Below, piece by piece: positions 22,137-31,687 of a stretch of 64,000 nucleotides of DNA. Origin of the DNA: Flavobacteriales bacterium (lineage in GTDB: Bacteria > Bacteroidota > Bacteroidia > Flavobacteriales_E > Vicingaceae); contig JABAZP010000022.1 in NCBI GenBank assembly GCA_018608405.1, positions 1 through 64,000 of the forward strand, given 5' to 3'. Made by a program: the position numbers and the translations under genes. Numbering within the stretch: position 1 is the stretch's first letter; each line of letters opens with the position of its first letter. A model generated the notes under the pieces. That model ran no database searches and was not told the origin of the DNA. It saw only the letters and a list, made by a program, of their open reading frames with translations.

Positions 22137-24284
22137 TTACTTAACCAACTCCATTTCGTCAATTAAGTGTTTTGCACCGGCATACTTGTCAATAATGAAC
22201 AAAGTATAACGAATGTCAACACCAATGGTGCGTTGTAATTCTGGCTCAAAAGCAATGTCACCACTCATGGCTTCCCAGTTGCCGTCAAAAGCAGTTCCAA
22301 TTAACTCTCCGTTTCCGTTAATCATCGGGCTACCAGAGTTACCACCGGTAATATCATTGTTGGCAATAAAGTTAATGATCAATTCACCGTTTTTATCAGC
22401 ATACTGTCCGTAATCTTTATCTTGAATTAGTTTTTTCAACTTTGCAGGAACAACAAATTCAGGATTTGATGGATCTTCTTTCTCCAAAATTCCTTGCGCC
22501 GTTGTCACGTGACTGTATGTAGCTCCATCCATTGGCTCGTACCCTCCAACTTGTCCGTAGGTAAAACGCATGGTAGAGTTTGCATCTGCAGCGTATACCT
22601 TGTCAGAATTCATTTCACGTAATCCTTTTACAAAAAGTCTTTCAGAACGCTGTAATCCTTCACTTTCAGTTTGGATAACTGGCAAAATATCAGATCTGAA
22701 GTGACCAATAATAGAAGACTGAATCATGTAAATCGGGTCTTTTGCTAACACCTTTTCAGAAGGCTTTTCTAAGAAAGCTTCAACCTTTTCTTTACTTCCG
22801 AAAATGGACTTATCATAGGCAACGTCTGCCATTTTCTTAAAATCCCCTTTGTATTTAGCGACCATTTTTTTGAAATCTTCTGGCTGATTTTCTTTTGGGA
22901 TATCATTGCTGTAATCTTTCATCATAGCAGCAAATACATTTCTATCAATTGCCATGTTGTAATCTTTGAAATGAGCATCTAATCCGCCTTTAATTCGCTC
23001 CACGGTTTGGTTGGTTGAAGTTTCATTGTCTGATTCTAACGCACTCTTTAAACCTGAGAATTGGAAAGAATAAGCAATGGCTTCTACTCTAAATATTGCT
23101 TCGTTCAAATAAACCCTTACTCTGTTGGCTTCTTTCATGTTATCGTATCCAGTTTTGAAACCTTCAATAACACCTGCATATAATTTTTTGCGGTCTTCAT
23201 CCTCTGCAATCCACGCTGCTAAAGCATCTTCTTGCGCTTTTTTCTTATCGTAAACCTTTAGTCTTTTCAAACCTGCTTGCTGTCCGATAAAGTATTTCCA
23301 ATAGTTAGCAACACTAGCAAACTTTGATGCGTACTGTATTCTTGTTTTTTCGTTTTGATCCATACCTTCTTGGTAAGCATCTAAAACTTGTCGTCTCAAC
23401 TTAACTGACGCTGGTTGTCTTACTTCTAGCTCGTAGTTTATTCCTTCAGAGGTCAAGTAGCGATCTGTACTTCCTGGGTAACCAAAAATCATAGAAAAAT
23501 CGCCTGGCTCAACTCCTTTTAATGAAATTGGTAGGGAGTGCTTCGGCGTGTAAGGTTTGTTTTCTTCGCTGTATTCAGCAGGTTTGTTGTCTTTGTCAGC
23601 ATATACTCTAAACATGGTGAAATCACCTGTGTGACGAGGCCACATCCAGTTATCTGTATCGCCTCCAAACTTTCCAACAGATGAAGGAGGAGCTCCTACT
23701 AAACGCACATCAGGAAACGTTTCATAAACAAATAAGTAGAATTCGTTGCCATTGTAAAATGACTTTACATTGGCTGTATATTCAGATTCGCCTACGGCAG
23801 CTTTCTCTAATGAGTCAGACACTTTTTTAATCGCTTTTGCACGATCCATCAGGCTCATTTCTTCATTTAAAACATCATTGATAGGCTTGGAAACATCTTC
23901 CATTCGAACCAAAAATGAAACTGCAAAACCTGCTGGCAGCTCGTCAGACTTTTTCATGGCCCAAAAACCATCATCAAGGTAATTGTGCTCTTCTGTTGAA
24001 TTTTCTTGAATTACACCAAATCCACAGTGGTGGTTGGTTAACATTAAACCTTGATCAGAAATAATTTCTCCGGTACAAAAACCTCTACCTAAACGCACAA
24101 TGGCATCCTTTAGACTAGAATTATTCACACTGTATATCTCTTCTGGAGTTAATTGCAGACCTTGTTTTTGCATGTCTACATAATTCAAACGCTTCACAAA
24201 CATTGGAAGCCACATACCCTCATCAGCTCTTACTGGGGTGAATGCAAGTAATAAACCTGCAATTAAGATAGAAATCTTTTTCAT
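22137..24284 (-). CDS. S46-family dipeptidyl-peptidase (DPP7/DPP11 type)
   Basis: 715 residues: signal peptide (1-20, mature start DEGMW), then a chymotrypsin-like double barrel with a helical insertion. Catalytic residues: His in LTNHHCGF (85/86), Asp in GGDTDNWMWPRHTGDF, and Ser650 in GGNSGSP. S46 enzymes release dipeptides from peptide N-termini in the periplasm and feed amino-acid uptake. The residue 18 past the serine, which sets P1 preference, is Gly668, as I recall for hydrophobic-specific DPP7; DPP11 has Arg there. Own promoter with an exact -7 box at 24318-24311. Confidence 0.9.
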   Translation of the reverse strand: MKKISILIAGLLLAFTPVRADEGMWLPMFVKRLNYVDMQKQGLQLTPEEIYSVNNSSLKDAIVRLGRGFCTGEIISDQGLMLTNHHCGFGVIQENSTEEHNYLDDGFWAMKKSDELPAGFAVSFLVRMEDVSKPINDVLNEEMSLMDRAKAIKKVSDSLEKAAVGESEYTANVKSFYNGNEFYLFVYETFPDVRLVGAPPSSVGKFGGDTDNWMWPRHTGDFTMFRVYADKDNKPAEYSEENKPYTPKHSLPISLKGVEPGDFSMIFGYPGSTDRYLTSEGINYELEVRQPASVKLRRQVLDAYQEGMDQNEKTRIQYASKFASVANYWKYFIGQQAGLKRLKVYDKKKAQEDALAAWIAEDEDRKKLYAGVIEGFKTGYDNMKEANRVRVYLNEAIFRVEAIAYSFQFSGLKSALESDNETSTNQTVERIKGGLDAHFKDYNMAIDRNVFAAMMKDYSNDIPKENQPEDFKKMVAKYKGDFKKMADVAYDKSIFGSKEKVEAFLEKPSEKVLAKDPIYMIQSSIIGHFRSDILPVIQTESEGLQRSERLFVKGLREMNSDKVYAADANSTMRFTYGQVGGYEPMDGATYSHVTTAQGILEKEDPSNPEFVVPAKLKKLIQDKDYGQYADKNGELIINFIANNDITGGNSGSPMINGNGELIGTAFDGNWEAMSGDIAFEPELQRTIGVDIRYTLFIIDKYAGAKHLIDEMELVK

Positions 24285-24548
24285 AGTTAATTTTATAGTT
24301 AAACGGAACCCAAAGTTAGGGCTTAAAAACAGTTTTTGGAAATCGAAATTGGTTAAATGGTGGTTGTGTTGGATAGGAGGAGAGATATCATGGTAGTCCT
24401 ACGAAATTAGAAGTCAAGATTAGTAGAAGGTGTTACAGCACCAATCTCTTGGTAAGCGAGGTTAGAAGTTAGACTCACAACTTTATTGTTTTAACTCGGT
24501 GATATCAATTTGATTTTTATCTTTTTTCTATCAGCGCAGCGGTCTGAA
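24285..24548. other. Intergenic region with repeated fragments
   Basis: It holds the S46 promoter near 24311 and loosely repeated segments (ATTAGAAGT, GATTAGTAGAAGG, GGTTAGAAGTTAG) around 24405-24470. GATATCA and its inverse TGATATC bracket much of it. No gene is seen. Confidence 0.4.
24311..24318 (-). promoter_or_regulatory. -7 box of the S46 peptidase gene
   Basis: Minus strand TAACTTTG, exact TAnnTTTG match, about 26 bases before the ATG at 24284. Confidence 0.55.
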
Positions 24549-25049
24549 CTAATAAACTTTTTTGCCTTTATTTAGCCATATACCCCATACTTTGCTGTAT
24601 GCATGAACTTCTTCTGTTGGTTCTTTTTTGGGAGTCACTATTGGCTGTTCTTGGTTTTTCCATTCGAATATTCCTCCATATAAGTTAGAGACATTCTTGA
24701 AACCAATGTTTTCTAATTTCTCGCTTACTTTTTCGCTTCTATATCCAACCGAACAGTAGACGACAACTTCCTTCGATTTGTCAATTTTGTCCAATGCGCT
24801 TAAATCTAAACTATCATACCCTACCAAGATCGCACCCTTAATGTGGCTAACATCAAACTCTTTACGTTCTCTAGCATCAACAAAAATAACGTCCTTTTTA
24901 TCCTTTATATCACTTACGGAAACTTCTTTCACAGAATGAGACAGCAAGCCTTGTAACATAATGTCATACGCTTTGCTATTCACTTCCTGCGCGTTTGAAC
25001 GGAAAAACAGTGCCATAAGTAATAGGGTTAATGTGATTTTAGAGTTCAT
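24549..25049 (-). CDS. Secreted rhodanese-domain protein
   Basis: 166 residues: signal peptide (1-20), rhodanese domain (about 42-135) with the active-site cysteine C99 in the loop CSVGYRSE, preceded by VDARERKEFDVSHIKGA. Rhodaneses move sulfane sulfur, but many exported ones have unknown roles. Only 49 bases separate it from the DUF547 gene upstream, so they likely share a transcript. The two families are frequently neighbours. Confidence 0.85.
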   Translation of the reverse strand: MNSKITLTLLLMALFFRSNAQEVNSKAYDIMLQGLLSHSVKEVSVSDIKDKKDVIFVDARERKEFDVSHIKGAILVGYDSLDLSALDKIDKSKEVVVYCSVGYRSEKVSEKLENIGFKNVSNLYGGIFEWKNQEQPIVTPKKEPTEEVHAYSKVWGIWLNKGKKVY

Positions 25050-25098
25050 TTTTCTTTTTAAATTTTCTATTTAAACTCGTCTTAGATGTTGCATGCTG

Positions 25099-25917
25099 CT
25101 ATTCTTTAAAATAGTTTCCCAAGCTTAGCGTCCAATCATACGTGTCATATTTAATTTTCGGTTGACTGTCCTCAGGAATAACCGCATATTGGTTTAAAAG
25201 TTTTAAAATGCCATTCTTACCTTCAAAATCGCCTCTAAACCAACTAAAAAGTGGCGTAGTAAGTACTGTGTTTTTTTCTTTGTCGTAGGTCGATACTTTG
25301 TGCAGGAAGCTTTTTGCTACTTTATCAATCTTAGCATCAAAGTTTTTAGCATCATAAGTTGCCACTAGAGGACAACTCTTAGCACCGCAGTTTAATGCGA
25401 AATGAATGCGACCATCTTCACTTTTTGTTCTTAGCTTTTTCTCAAAATCACTCACAAATGGATTTCTAATTAAGCCTAGCGATAGTTTAATTTTTGAACC
25501 TCTTATAATTCCATGCTCAATGTCGTCAAAACTCAATTTATTTTGCGCAATGAATATTTTTGGTTTTCCGAAAAAATCGCTTCTGTCTTCAAAGTATTCC
25601 GGTTTTTCAGTTAATAGAATTTGAATGTATGCATTGTAGGTGTTGATCCAAAAGGCCTTTTTTTGCTGTTCTGTGCTCAGGTACTTTGCTAGTGTGTCAA
25701 CATTTAGCTTCTCGTAACGAGCTTTTAACACATTCGTATTTTCCTTGTTTTTAACTGCGTCTATCATCTCAATAGATAGCATGACAAACTTGTTATTTTT
25801 TAAAATATCTGTATCCTGAACTACCATTTTTTGGTTGGAACAAGAGAAGGAGAGAAGAATAAATAAGACAGGAATCAATACTCCTAACTTCAGAAAAGAC
25901 TTGGTTTTTGTCATCAA
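25099..25917 (-). CDS. DUF547 lipoprotein
   Basis: 272 residues. The N-terminus is a lipoprotein signal with lipobox LLSFSC (Cys about 26). The DUF547 core runs about 70-225, with QQKKAFWINTYNAYIQ, LSFDDIEHGIIR, IHFALNCGAKSCP and the closing GDFEGKNGILK. DUF547 resembles papain-like or transglutaminase folds, but activity is unproven. It should be anchored in the outer or inner membrane facing the periplasm. Divergent from the GT2 operon by 76 bases. Confidence 0.85.
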   Translation of the reverse strand: MMTKTKSFLKLGVLIPVLFILLSFSCSNQKMVVQDTDILKNNKFVMLSIEMIDAVKNKENTNVLKARYEKLNVDTLAKYLSTEQQKKAFWINTYNAYIQILLTEKPEYFEDRSDFFGKPKIFIAQNKLSFDDIEHGIIRGSKIKLSLGLIRNPFVSDFEKKLRTKSEDGRIHFALNCGAKSCPLVATYDAKNFDAKIDKVAKSFLHKVSTYDKEKNTVLTTPLFSWFRGDFEGKNGILKLLNQYAVIPEDSQPKIKYDTYDWTLSLGNYFKE

Positions 25918-25993
25918 TTATAGTAAACTTTGATATTCAAAATTAAGTAAAGTTGCAACGGACAAACGTTAAGTTTTCAAAACAGGTAAACAC

Positions 25994-26704
25994 ATGCGGA
26001 TAAGTGTCATAATTCCAACATTGAATGAAGCACAGAATGTCTCTGAGTTACTACCGCTGTTGAAACACGAATTGAAAGATGTCAGTCATGAGATTATTGT
26101 GGTGGATGCAGACAGTTCTGACAATACTGCTAGAATAGCTGCCGATTTAGGAGTAATTGCATTGACAGAATTGAAAAAAAGCAGAGCAGATCAAATGAAT
26201 GAGGGGGCAGCGATAGCAAAGGGTGAAATATTATATTTCGTTCATGCTGATAGTAGGCCTCCTGTCGGTTTTTTTAGTGATATTCTGCAGGCCTTTTGGC
26301 AAGGTTTTGATATCGGATGCTTCCGCTTCCAATTCGATTCGTCAAGTTTGTTGTTGAAAGTTAACTCTTATTTCACCAGGTTCAATCGTGAAATGTGTCG
26401 TGGACGTGATCAAACTCTATTTGTTAAAAAACAAAATTTCAATAGCTTAGGTGGTTATAACGGTGAACTTCGAATAATGGAAGAATATGATTTCTTGAGG
26501 AAAGCGAAGAAAAAATTAAAGTTTAAAATTATTCCAAAAGACGTTACAGTTTCTGCTCGGAAATATGAAGAAAATAGCTACTTTCGGGTTAACCTTGCCA
26601 ATCTTTTACTATTTACCTCATATAAGGTAGGCGTTTCACAAGAAAGGCTGTTGAAGTTGTATAAATTTTTAATAAAACACCCAAAACCTGAAGTATTAGA
26701 ATGA
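25994..26704 (+). CDS. Family 2 glycosyltransferase, TIGR04283 type
   Basis: 236 residues, a single GT-A domain: ISVIIPTLNEAQNV at the N-terminus, nucleotide-binding VVDADSSDNT, HADSRPP (the D-x-D equivalent), and the acceptor-side EEYDFLRKAKK. No membrane segment. The closest type I recognise is TIGR04283, members of which occur in arsenosugar clusters; no arsenic genes are nearby here. It uses an NDP-sugar to glycosylate an unknown acceptor. First gene of a tightly overlapping three-gene operon (ATGA overlap with the SDR gene). Confidence 0.75.
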   Translation: MRISVIIPTLNEAQNVSELLPLLKHELKDVSHEIIVVDADSSDNTARIAADLGVIALTELKKSRADQMNEGAAIAKGEILYFVHADSRPPVGFFSDILQAFWQGFDIGCFRFQFDSSSLLLKVNSYFTRFNREMCRGRDQTLFVKKQNFNSLGGYNGELRIMEEYDFLRKAKKKLKFKIIPKDVTVSARKYEENSYFRVNLANLLLFTSYKVGVSQERLLKLYKFLIKHPKPEVLE

Positions 26705-27489
26705 GTTTAGTAGGAGTTATCACAGGAGCATCTTCAGGTATTGGGCAAGCGCTAACTGTTCAGCTATCCAATAGCTATTCTACCTTATACATTTGTGGTA
26801 GGAAGTTAAAAAGTTTGCAACTAACTAAAGACATGTGTTCCGCATCAAAAGCTGAAATTATTCCGATTCTATTGGATTTAAATGATAAGGTTTCGATTAA
26901 AAAAGCCGCGGTAGAAATAGCAGAAAAAGATTCTAAAATTCACCTGTTGGTAAACAACGCCGGGCAAAGTCAGCGGTCTTTAGTAAAAGACACCAGCGAG
27001 GAGGTAGAGGCTATGATTATGCAGATTAATTATTTTGGTCAGGTTCAATTGACCAAATTATTGTTACCTGCTTTACAAAAAGCGGGAAATAGCAGAATAT
27101 TGATAACTTCAAGCATAGTTGGTAAATTCGGCTATCCTTTAAGGTCAACTTATAGCGCTTCAAAACATGCCTTGCATGGTTTTTTTGAAAGTTTACGCTT
27201 TGAAGAGAAGAAAAATGGCATTTTTGTACAGTTCTTAGTTATCGGTAGAGTGCAAACAAATGTTTCGGTAAATGCCTTAACGGCAGAAGGAGAAACCTAC
27301 GGTAAAATGGACAAAGGACAAGCTGGAGGCATTAGCGCTGAAGCTTGTGCAAAAAAAATAGAGGCAGCACTTCAATCAAATAGGAAGGAAGTTTTGATTG
27401 GAGGTAAAGAATTATTAATGGTAAAGTTCAAAAAGTACCTTCCCTTTTTGTTTTATAAAATAGCAGAAAAAGAGAGCAATCATGTTTGA
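26701..27489 (+). CDS. Short-chain dehydrogenase/reductase
   Basis: 262 residues, classical SDR: cofactor motif TGASSGIG (8-15), NNAG (85-88), catalytic S137/S138, Y151-x3-K155. R34 after the second strand (CGRK) suggests NADP(H). Substrate unknown; the C-terminal basic and hydrophobic stretch is like the DHRS7 group acting on lipids or steroids. Starts inside the GT2 stop (ATGA) and ends 8 bases into the VOC gene. Confidence 0.85.
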   Translation: MSLVGVITGASSGIGQALTVQLSNSYSTLYICGRKLKSLQLTKDMCSASKAEIIPILLDLNDKVSIKKAAVEIAEKDSKIHLLVNNAGQSQRSLVKDTSEEVEAMIMQINYFGQVQLTKLLLPALQKAGNSRILITSSIVGKFGYPLRSTYSASKHALHGFFESLRFEEKKNGIFVQFLVIGRVQTNVSVNALTAEGETYGKMDKGQAGGISAEACAKKIEAALQSNRKEVLIGGKELLMVKFKKYLPFLFYKIAEKESNHV

Positions 27490-28504
27490 TTATAACATTT
27501 CAGGAATACAACAAGTAGGAATCGGTGTTAGCGATGCAGATAAAGCGTTTGCGTGGTATGGAAAGCATTTTGGAATGGATTTACCCATTTTTAGCGATGA
27601 GGCTGAAGCCAAACTAATGATTGATTACACCGGTAACGAAGTGCACAAACGGAAAGCTATTTTAGCCATGAATTTACAAGGTGGTGGGGGCTTTGAAATA
27701 TGGCAATTTACCTCGCGCAAAGGTCAGCCAAGAGCACAGGAAACCACTGAAGGTGACTTAGGAATAACGCACATTCACATAAGAACCTATGGCGCAGAGA
27801 AAGCCTTAGAATACTTTAAAAAATTAGATGATATTTCACTTTCCGACATCAAGGTGAACGAGTTGAATCGTAAATGGTTTGAACTGAAAGATCCTTTTGG
27901 GAATTTATTCAAACTTATTGAAGACGATTATTGCTTCATGAAAACTGGTGCCTTAACCGGAGGTGTAATGGGAGTGACCATCGGTGTTTCAGACATTGAA
28001 AAAAGCAAGGAGCTGTATCAAAAAGGAATCCAGTACGATACCCTTGCAGCGACTGGAGAAAACGGTACTTTCAAAATTGCTTGGTTAAAGCCAAGCAATA
28101 ATAAAGCATCTGCATTTACTCAACTGCTAGGGCCTACTCAGCTTGAGTTGGTTTGTGATACAGCAGGGGGAAGGGAGCAAATCTTAAAAGATCGATATTG
28201 GGGTGATTTGGGTTATATTCACGTTTGTTTTGATGTTCAGCGAATGCATCAATTACGAGAATATGCAAAAACAATCAACCATCCGTTCACTGTAGACAGC
28301 GAAAATAGTTTTGACATGGGTGAAGCGGCAGGACAGTTTGCCTATGTTGAGGATAATGACAAAACCTTAATTGAATTGGTGGAGACGCACAAAGTCCCGA
28401 TTATGAAAAAGCTGGGCTGGTACATTAATTTGAAAAACAAAAAAGTGCAAAAGCCACTTCCAAAACTTATTTTCAAAGCGCTTAGCTTGAATAGAGTGAA
28501 GTAG
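27482..28504 (+). CDS. VOC-superfamily protein with two tandem domains
   Basis: 340 residues in two vicinal-oxygen-chelate domains (about 5-150 and 160-295), each built of paired beta-alpha-beta3 units. Potential metal ligands are H in ITHIHIRT, E in LFKLIED, H in GYIHVCFD and E in LIELVE. The two-domain layout recalls HPPD and extradiol dioxygenases, but the HPPD C-terminal signature is absent. A basic C-terminal tail (KKLGWYINLKNKK) is unusual. Chemistry could be dioxygenase, isomerase or lyase. Co-transcribed with the SDR and GT2. Confidence 0.75.
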   Translation: MFDYNISGIQQVGIGVSDADKAFAWYGKHFGMDLPIFSDEAEAKLMIDYTGNEVHKRKAILAMNLQGGGGFEIWQFTSRKGQPRAQETTEGDLGITHIHIRTYGAEKALEYFKKLDDISLSDIKVNELNRKWFELKDPFGNLFKLIEDDYCFMKTGALTGGVMGVTIGVSDIEKSKELYQKGIQYDTLAATGENGTFKIAWLKPSNNKASAFTQLLGPTQLELVCDTAGGREQILKDRYWGDLGYIHVCFDVQRMHQLREYAKTINHPFTVDSENSFDMGEAAGQFAYVEDNDKTLIELVETHKVPIMKKLGWYINLKNKKVQKPLPKLIFKALSLNRVK

Positions 28505-28508
28505 AACG

Positions 28509-29786
28509 TTACGTGTTGGGAGCTAAACCTTCGCTACTTCTAATTTTGTAAATCTGCTTGATAAACTGCTGTAGTTCTTGAAACTTTCCAACTTCTTTTT
28601 TCAAACAAGTTAAACGATATGCTGCAGCAACATAATGTACTTTTTCATAGTAGCGTAAATAGAACCGAGCACTCCAATACATAACAACAGGCGTAAGTAG
28701 CGCCCAAGGAGTAAATTGCCAAACAATAACTGTGATAATGATTGACCAGAGGATCCAAAAAATGGTTCCTAAGACAAGTCGGACTGAAGCATAAAATTCA
28801 TCTAATTTAACCTTCTTTTCAGTGATACTTTTTGCTATAACGAAAGGTAAAAAATTCAGTAAAAATGACACTACGGCAAAAGGTGTTGCTCCGATAACCA
28901 ACAAAATATCAGTAATTGATAGGCCCACGTTTGATTTCATTTTTCTAAAATTTAACCGATAGGACTTTAAAATTTTAAACGCCCTTGTAACAACGTCACT
29001 TAAGCGAATTAAGCAGTCAGGATTGTTTTTTGAAACAGCCGAGATATGGTCGGCAATCAATATTTTCCTGTTCAATGAATTTTGTTCAAAGCAATTGTCA
29101 AGCTCCGATAAGGCTTTGTATACCATGTAGTGCTCACCTTCAACTTGAATGGTATGCTCAGACAACTCTTTAAATAACACCTTGTTAAGAATTTCAAAGG
29201 CGCCGTTTTCATTCATTTCAAAATTCTCTTTGTAATCTAAGATGTATTGAACCTGACCTACGCCAACATTCACCTTACTTCTGAAATCTTTGGGTCTATC
29301 GTAATTTAAACTTAATGGAACAATTGCACAATTTAATTTAAAGTCATTTTTCTTTGCAAAACCAAACGCGATTCTTGCAAGACCCTTTTTTAAGGGACGG
29401 AGTTTAAAATCAATTAAACTTAACCCTTCAATAAAAATTAAAATTGCCCCACCTTGCTCCAAAATGCTATGGCACTCCCTAAAAGTATCATCGTTTTTAC
29501 TCAAACTTTTAGGCCCCTCTTGCAATCTGTATATGGGAATTAAATTGAGACTTCTCAATATTTTATCAGCCCACTTTGCTCGAAATACATCAGATCGAGC
29601 CAAAAAGTGCAAGGGACGGTCGATGAGGCAAGCAATAATAATGGCATCTAAAAATGAATTGGGATGAGTTGCGGCTATCATGCACGCTCCACTCTTCGGA
29701 ACTCTCTTTAATCCAACGCCTTTTATTTCAAGGTAGTGAGCAGCTAAGCTACTCCGCATTACGAATTGTAGGAAGCGATATAGCAT
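28509..29786 (-). CDS. PlsC-type lysophospholipid or glycerolphosphate acyltransferase
   Basis: 425 residues. An N-terminal acyltransferase domain (about 10-215) with motif 1 A-T-HPNSFLDAI, motif 2 near IPIYR, motif 3 FIEGLSL and motif 4 IVPLSLNY; a C-terminal region with two to three membrane helices (about 285-385). Histidine and aspartate in motif 1 are five residues apart rather than four; this HPN-x3-D form is one I know from Bacteroidota acyltransferases. It transfers an acyl chain to a lipid precursor at the inner membrane. Last gene of the seven-gene minus-strand run; 6 bases after the GT39 gene. Confidence 0.8.
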   Translation of the reverse strand: MLYRFLQFVMRSSLAAHYLEIKGVGLKRVPKSGACMIAATHPNSFLDAIIIACLIDRPLHFLARSDVFRAKWADKILRSLNLIPIYRLQEGPKSLSKNDDTFRECHSILEQGGAILIFIEGLSLIDFKLRPLKKGLARIAFGFAKKNDFKLNCAIVPLSLNYDRPKDFRSKVNVGVGQVQYILDYKENFEMNENGAFEILNKVLFKELSEHTIQVEGEHYMVYKALSELDNCFEQNSLNRKILIADHISAVSKNNPDCLIRLSDVVTRAFKILKSYRLNFRKMKSNVGLSITDILLVIGATPFAVVSFLLNFLPFVIAKSITEKKVKLDEFYASVRLVLGTIFWILWSIIITVIVWQFTPWALLTPVVMYWSARFYLRYYEKVHYVAAAYRLTCLKKEVGKFQELQQFIKQIYKIRSSEGLAPNT

Positions 29787-29792
29787 AAAGGC

Positions 29793-31685
29793 TTAAAATT
29801 TGAAATAGTTGTAATCGCTGTCAGCGAAATTATACATCTTAAATTCATCGATGTAGACGTTTTCTTTTTTTGGATTCCAAAAGTAAATAACAACTTCATC
29901 ACTTGGTAATAAGTTGTCTGGTTTTTCGAAAACATACATAAATTGGTACCATTTATCTTCAGAATAATAAGGTTTTACGTTTGTTCCTCTCCAAAAGACA
30001 GAAGAATCACCCCTGTTAACATTAAAAACTAAACTAAGATTTACTGTATCTGCACTGCTCAATAGAGCGGAGATTGTCAAATACGTGTTACGTTCATTGA
30101 CAAGGTTTTTGAGTGTGTCTTTGTAGGTAAGAGCATAAAGTGTTTCACTCGTTTGGTGAAAAGCAATGCTGTCGGAGTAGAAAACGCTGTCTTGCAATAA
30201 AGCCCTATTTACATTCCATTTTAAACTACTCAAGTAACTCGTCTCAAATCTAGTTTCTCGTTTTTTATCGCCTTTCGCATAGACAATCACGTCAGAATTG
30301 AAATAACGCTCATGGAAATAAATTACCTGGTACTTTTGCTTGGCGTACTCATGTATTTCAGAGGGAACGACCTTATTGGCGTATGCAATCAATACATAGT
30401 CTTTCTCACTGTTTTTAATTAAGTCTCTAATTTCTGAAATGTTGATCGACTCATCAATGTTTTCAATGTTGTATTCAAAAGCAGAATCAATCTGAGCGGT
30501 ATAATATTCCAAGTAAAATGGATTACTGCTGTTGGCGATGCTTAACACGTTTTCTTCACCTAACTTTTGAGTCATTTCTGCGCTGTTCTTTGCAACATCC
30601 TGAAAGTTGGCGAAGGGTTTTTTTGAATAAACTTGATTTTCTGCAATTAACGCAAAACTTCCTACTACTAAAAGCATAGCGCTTAAGCCAATAATTAATT
30701 TTTGACTTGCCTTATTACTTATATGAGCAACAATTAGCACTAAAAGAAATGGGGCGACAAAAATGAGAACCGAAAACTGTAGAACAGGGGTTTTGTTTAT
30801 CGAATAATAATAGGCTATGACAAAACAGGAGAAAAATACAAAAGAGGAGATTAGGGAAGGTTTCCAGTTAAATTTTAATCCTTTTCGAATGCCAATAAAC
30901 AGCAGGACTATGAGCAATGCAACAGGTAATGTGAACGAACCTTGAAAGAAATAAGAAATAAAGCGCTTTAGGTAATCAGGTTCAGGTTTTGGAAGCCATG
31001 AAACACCGCCAATGCTTAGGTGGTTTAAGGTAATAGGAAGGTGAGGCAAGTAGAGTAAAACAATTGCAAAAGCAAGTAGAAAGTACCATTTTACATTTTT
31101 TTCGTTCCAATAAATGCTTGCGGATAAGTAAATTAAGAATATGGCTAAGGCAGCAAAATAGTGCGTTAAACTTGCTGCTAAACCAAACAAGATGATTCCT
31201 TTGTAATTCCTTTTAACATCAGATGATTTTAGATAGCGGATGAAATAAAATGAGAAGGCAAGAACAAAAAATAAGCCTGCTATATATGGCCTTGCAATTT
31301 GCGAATAGAGTACAAAAAGGTAATTCGGAACAAATAAAGCCAAACCAACTAAAGCAGCATTTTTATTGAGCCATATAGCAAGTAGACGATAAAAATAGAT
31401 GCAAGCACCAATGCTCATTAAGACGAAAGGAAGTCGAAGGTAAAATACCTTATTTCCAAACAGTTGAACCCAGTAAAACTCAAAAATTTGAATGAGGGCA
31501 GGGTGTCCGTCTACCCAAATTCCTTGATTAACCAATTCAGAAAAGGAACTAAAATTGGTTCTTGACAGTGCACTTAACTCATCGTTAGAAAGGGACCAAT
31601 CACTAAAACCATAGAAACGAAGTACCGCTCCTATTAAAATAAAAATAGCAGCAGTGTAATCCCTTATTTCAAAGTTCTGAAACAC
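29793..31685 (-). CDS. GT39/ArnT-like polytopic glycosyltransferase
   Basis: 630 residues. About ten to twelve membrane helices in the first 350 residues, then a soluble C-terminal domain (about 355-630). The acidic pair DE in SNDELSAL (about 34-36, first periplasmic loop) and the later DGHPAL are typical of lipid-phosphate-sugar-dependent GT-C enzymes (PMT/ArnT group). It transfers a sugar from an undecaprenyl-phosphate donor on the periplasmic face. The beta-rich C-terminal part could bind the acceptor. Acceptor unknown. Two bases after rlmB. Confidence 0.75.
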   Translation of the reverse strand: MFQNFEIRDYTAAIFILIGAVLRFYGFSDWSLSNDELSALSRTNFSSFSELVNQGIWVDGHPALIQIFEFYWVQLFGNKVFYLRLPFVLMSIGACIYFYRLLAIWLNKNAALVGLALFVPNYLFVLYSQIARPYIAGLFFVLAFSFYFIRYLKSSDVKRNYKGIILFGLAASLTHYFAALAIFLIYLSASIYWNEKNVKWYFLLAFAIVLLYLPHLPITLNHLSIGGVSWLPKPEPDYLKRFISYFFQGSFTLPVALLIVLLFIGIRKGLKFNWKPSLISSFVFFSCFVIAYYYSINKTPVLQFSVLIFVAPFLLVLIVAHISNKASQKLIIGLSAMLLVVGSFALIAENQVYSKKPFANFQDVAKNSAEMTQKLGEENVLSIANSSNPFYLEYYTAQIDSAFEYNIENIDESINISEIRDLIKNSEKDYVLIAYANKVVPSEIHEYAKQKYQVIYFHERYFNSDVIVYAKGDKKRETRFETSYLSSLKWNVNRALLQDSVFYSDSIAFHQTSETLYALTYKDTLKNLVNERNTYLTISALLSSADTVNLSLVFNVNRGDSSVFWRGTNVKPYYSEDKWYQFMYVFEKPDNLLPSDEVVIYFWNPKKENVYIDEFKMYNFADSDYNYFKF

Positions 31686-31687
31686 AA

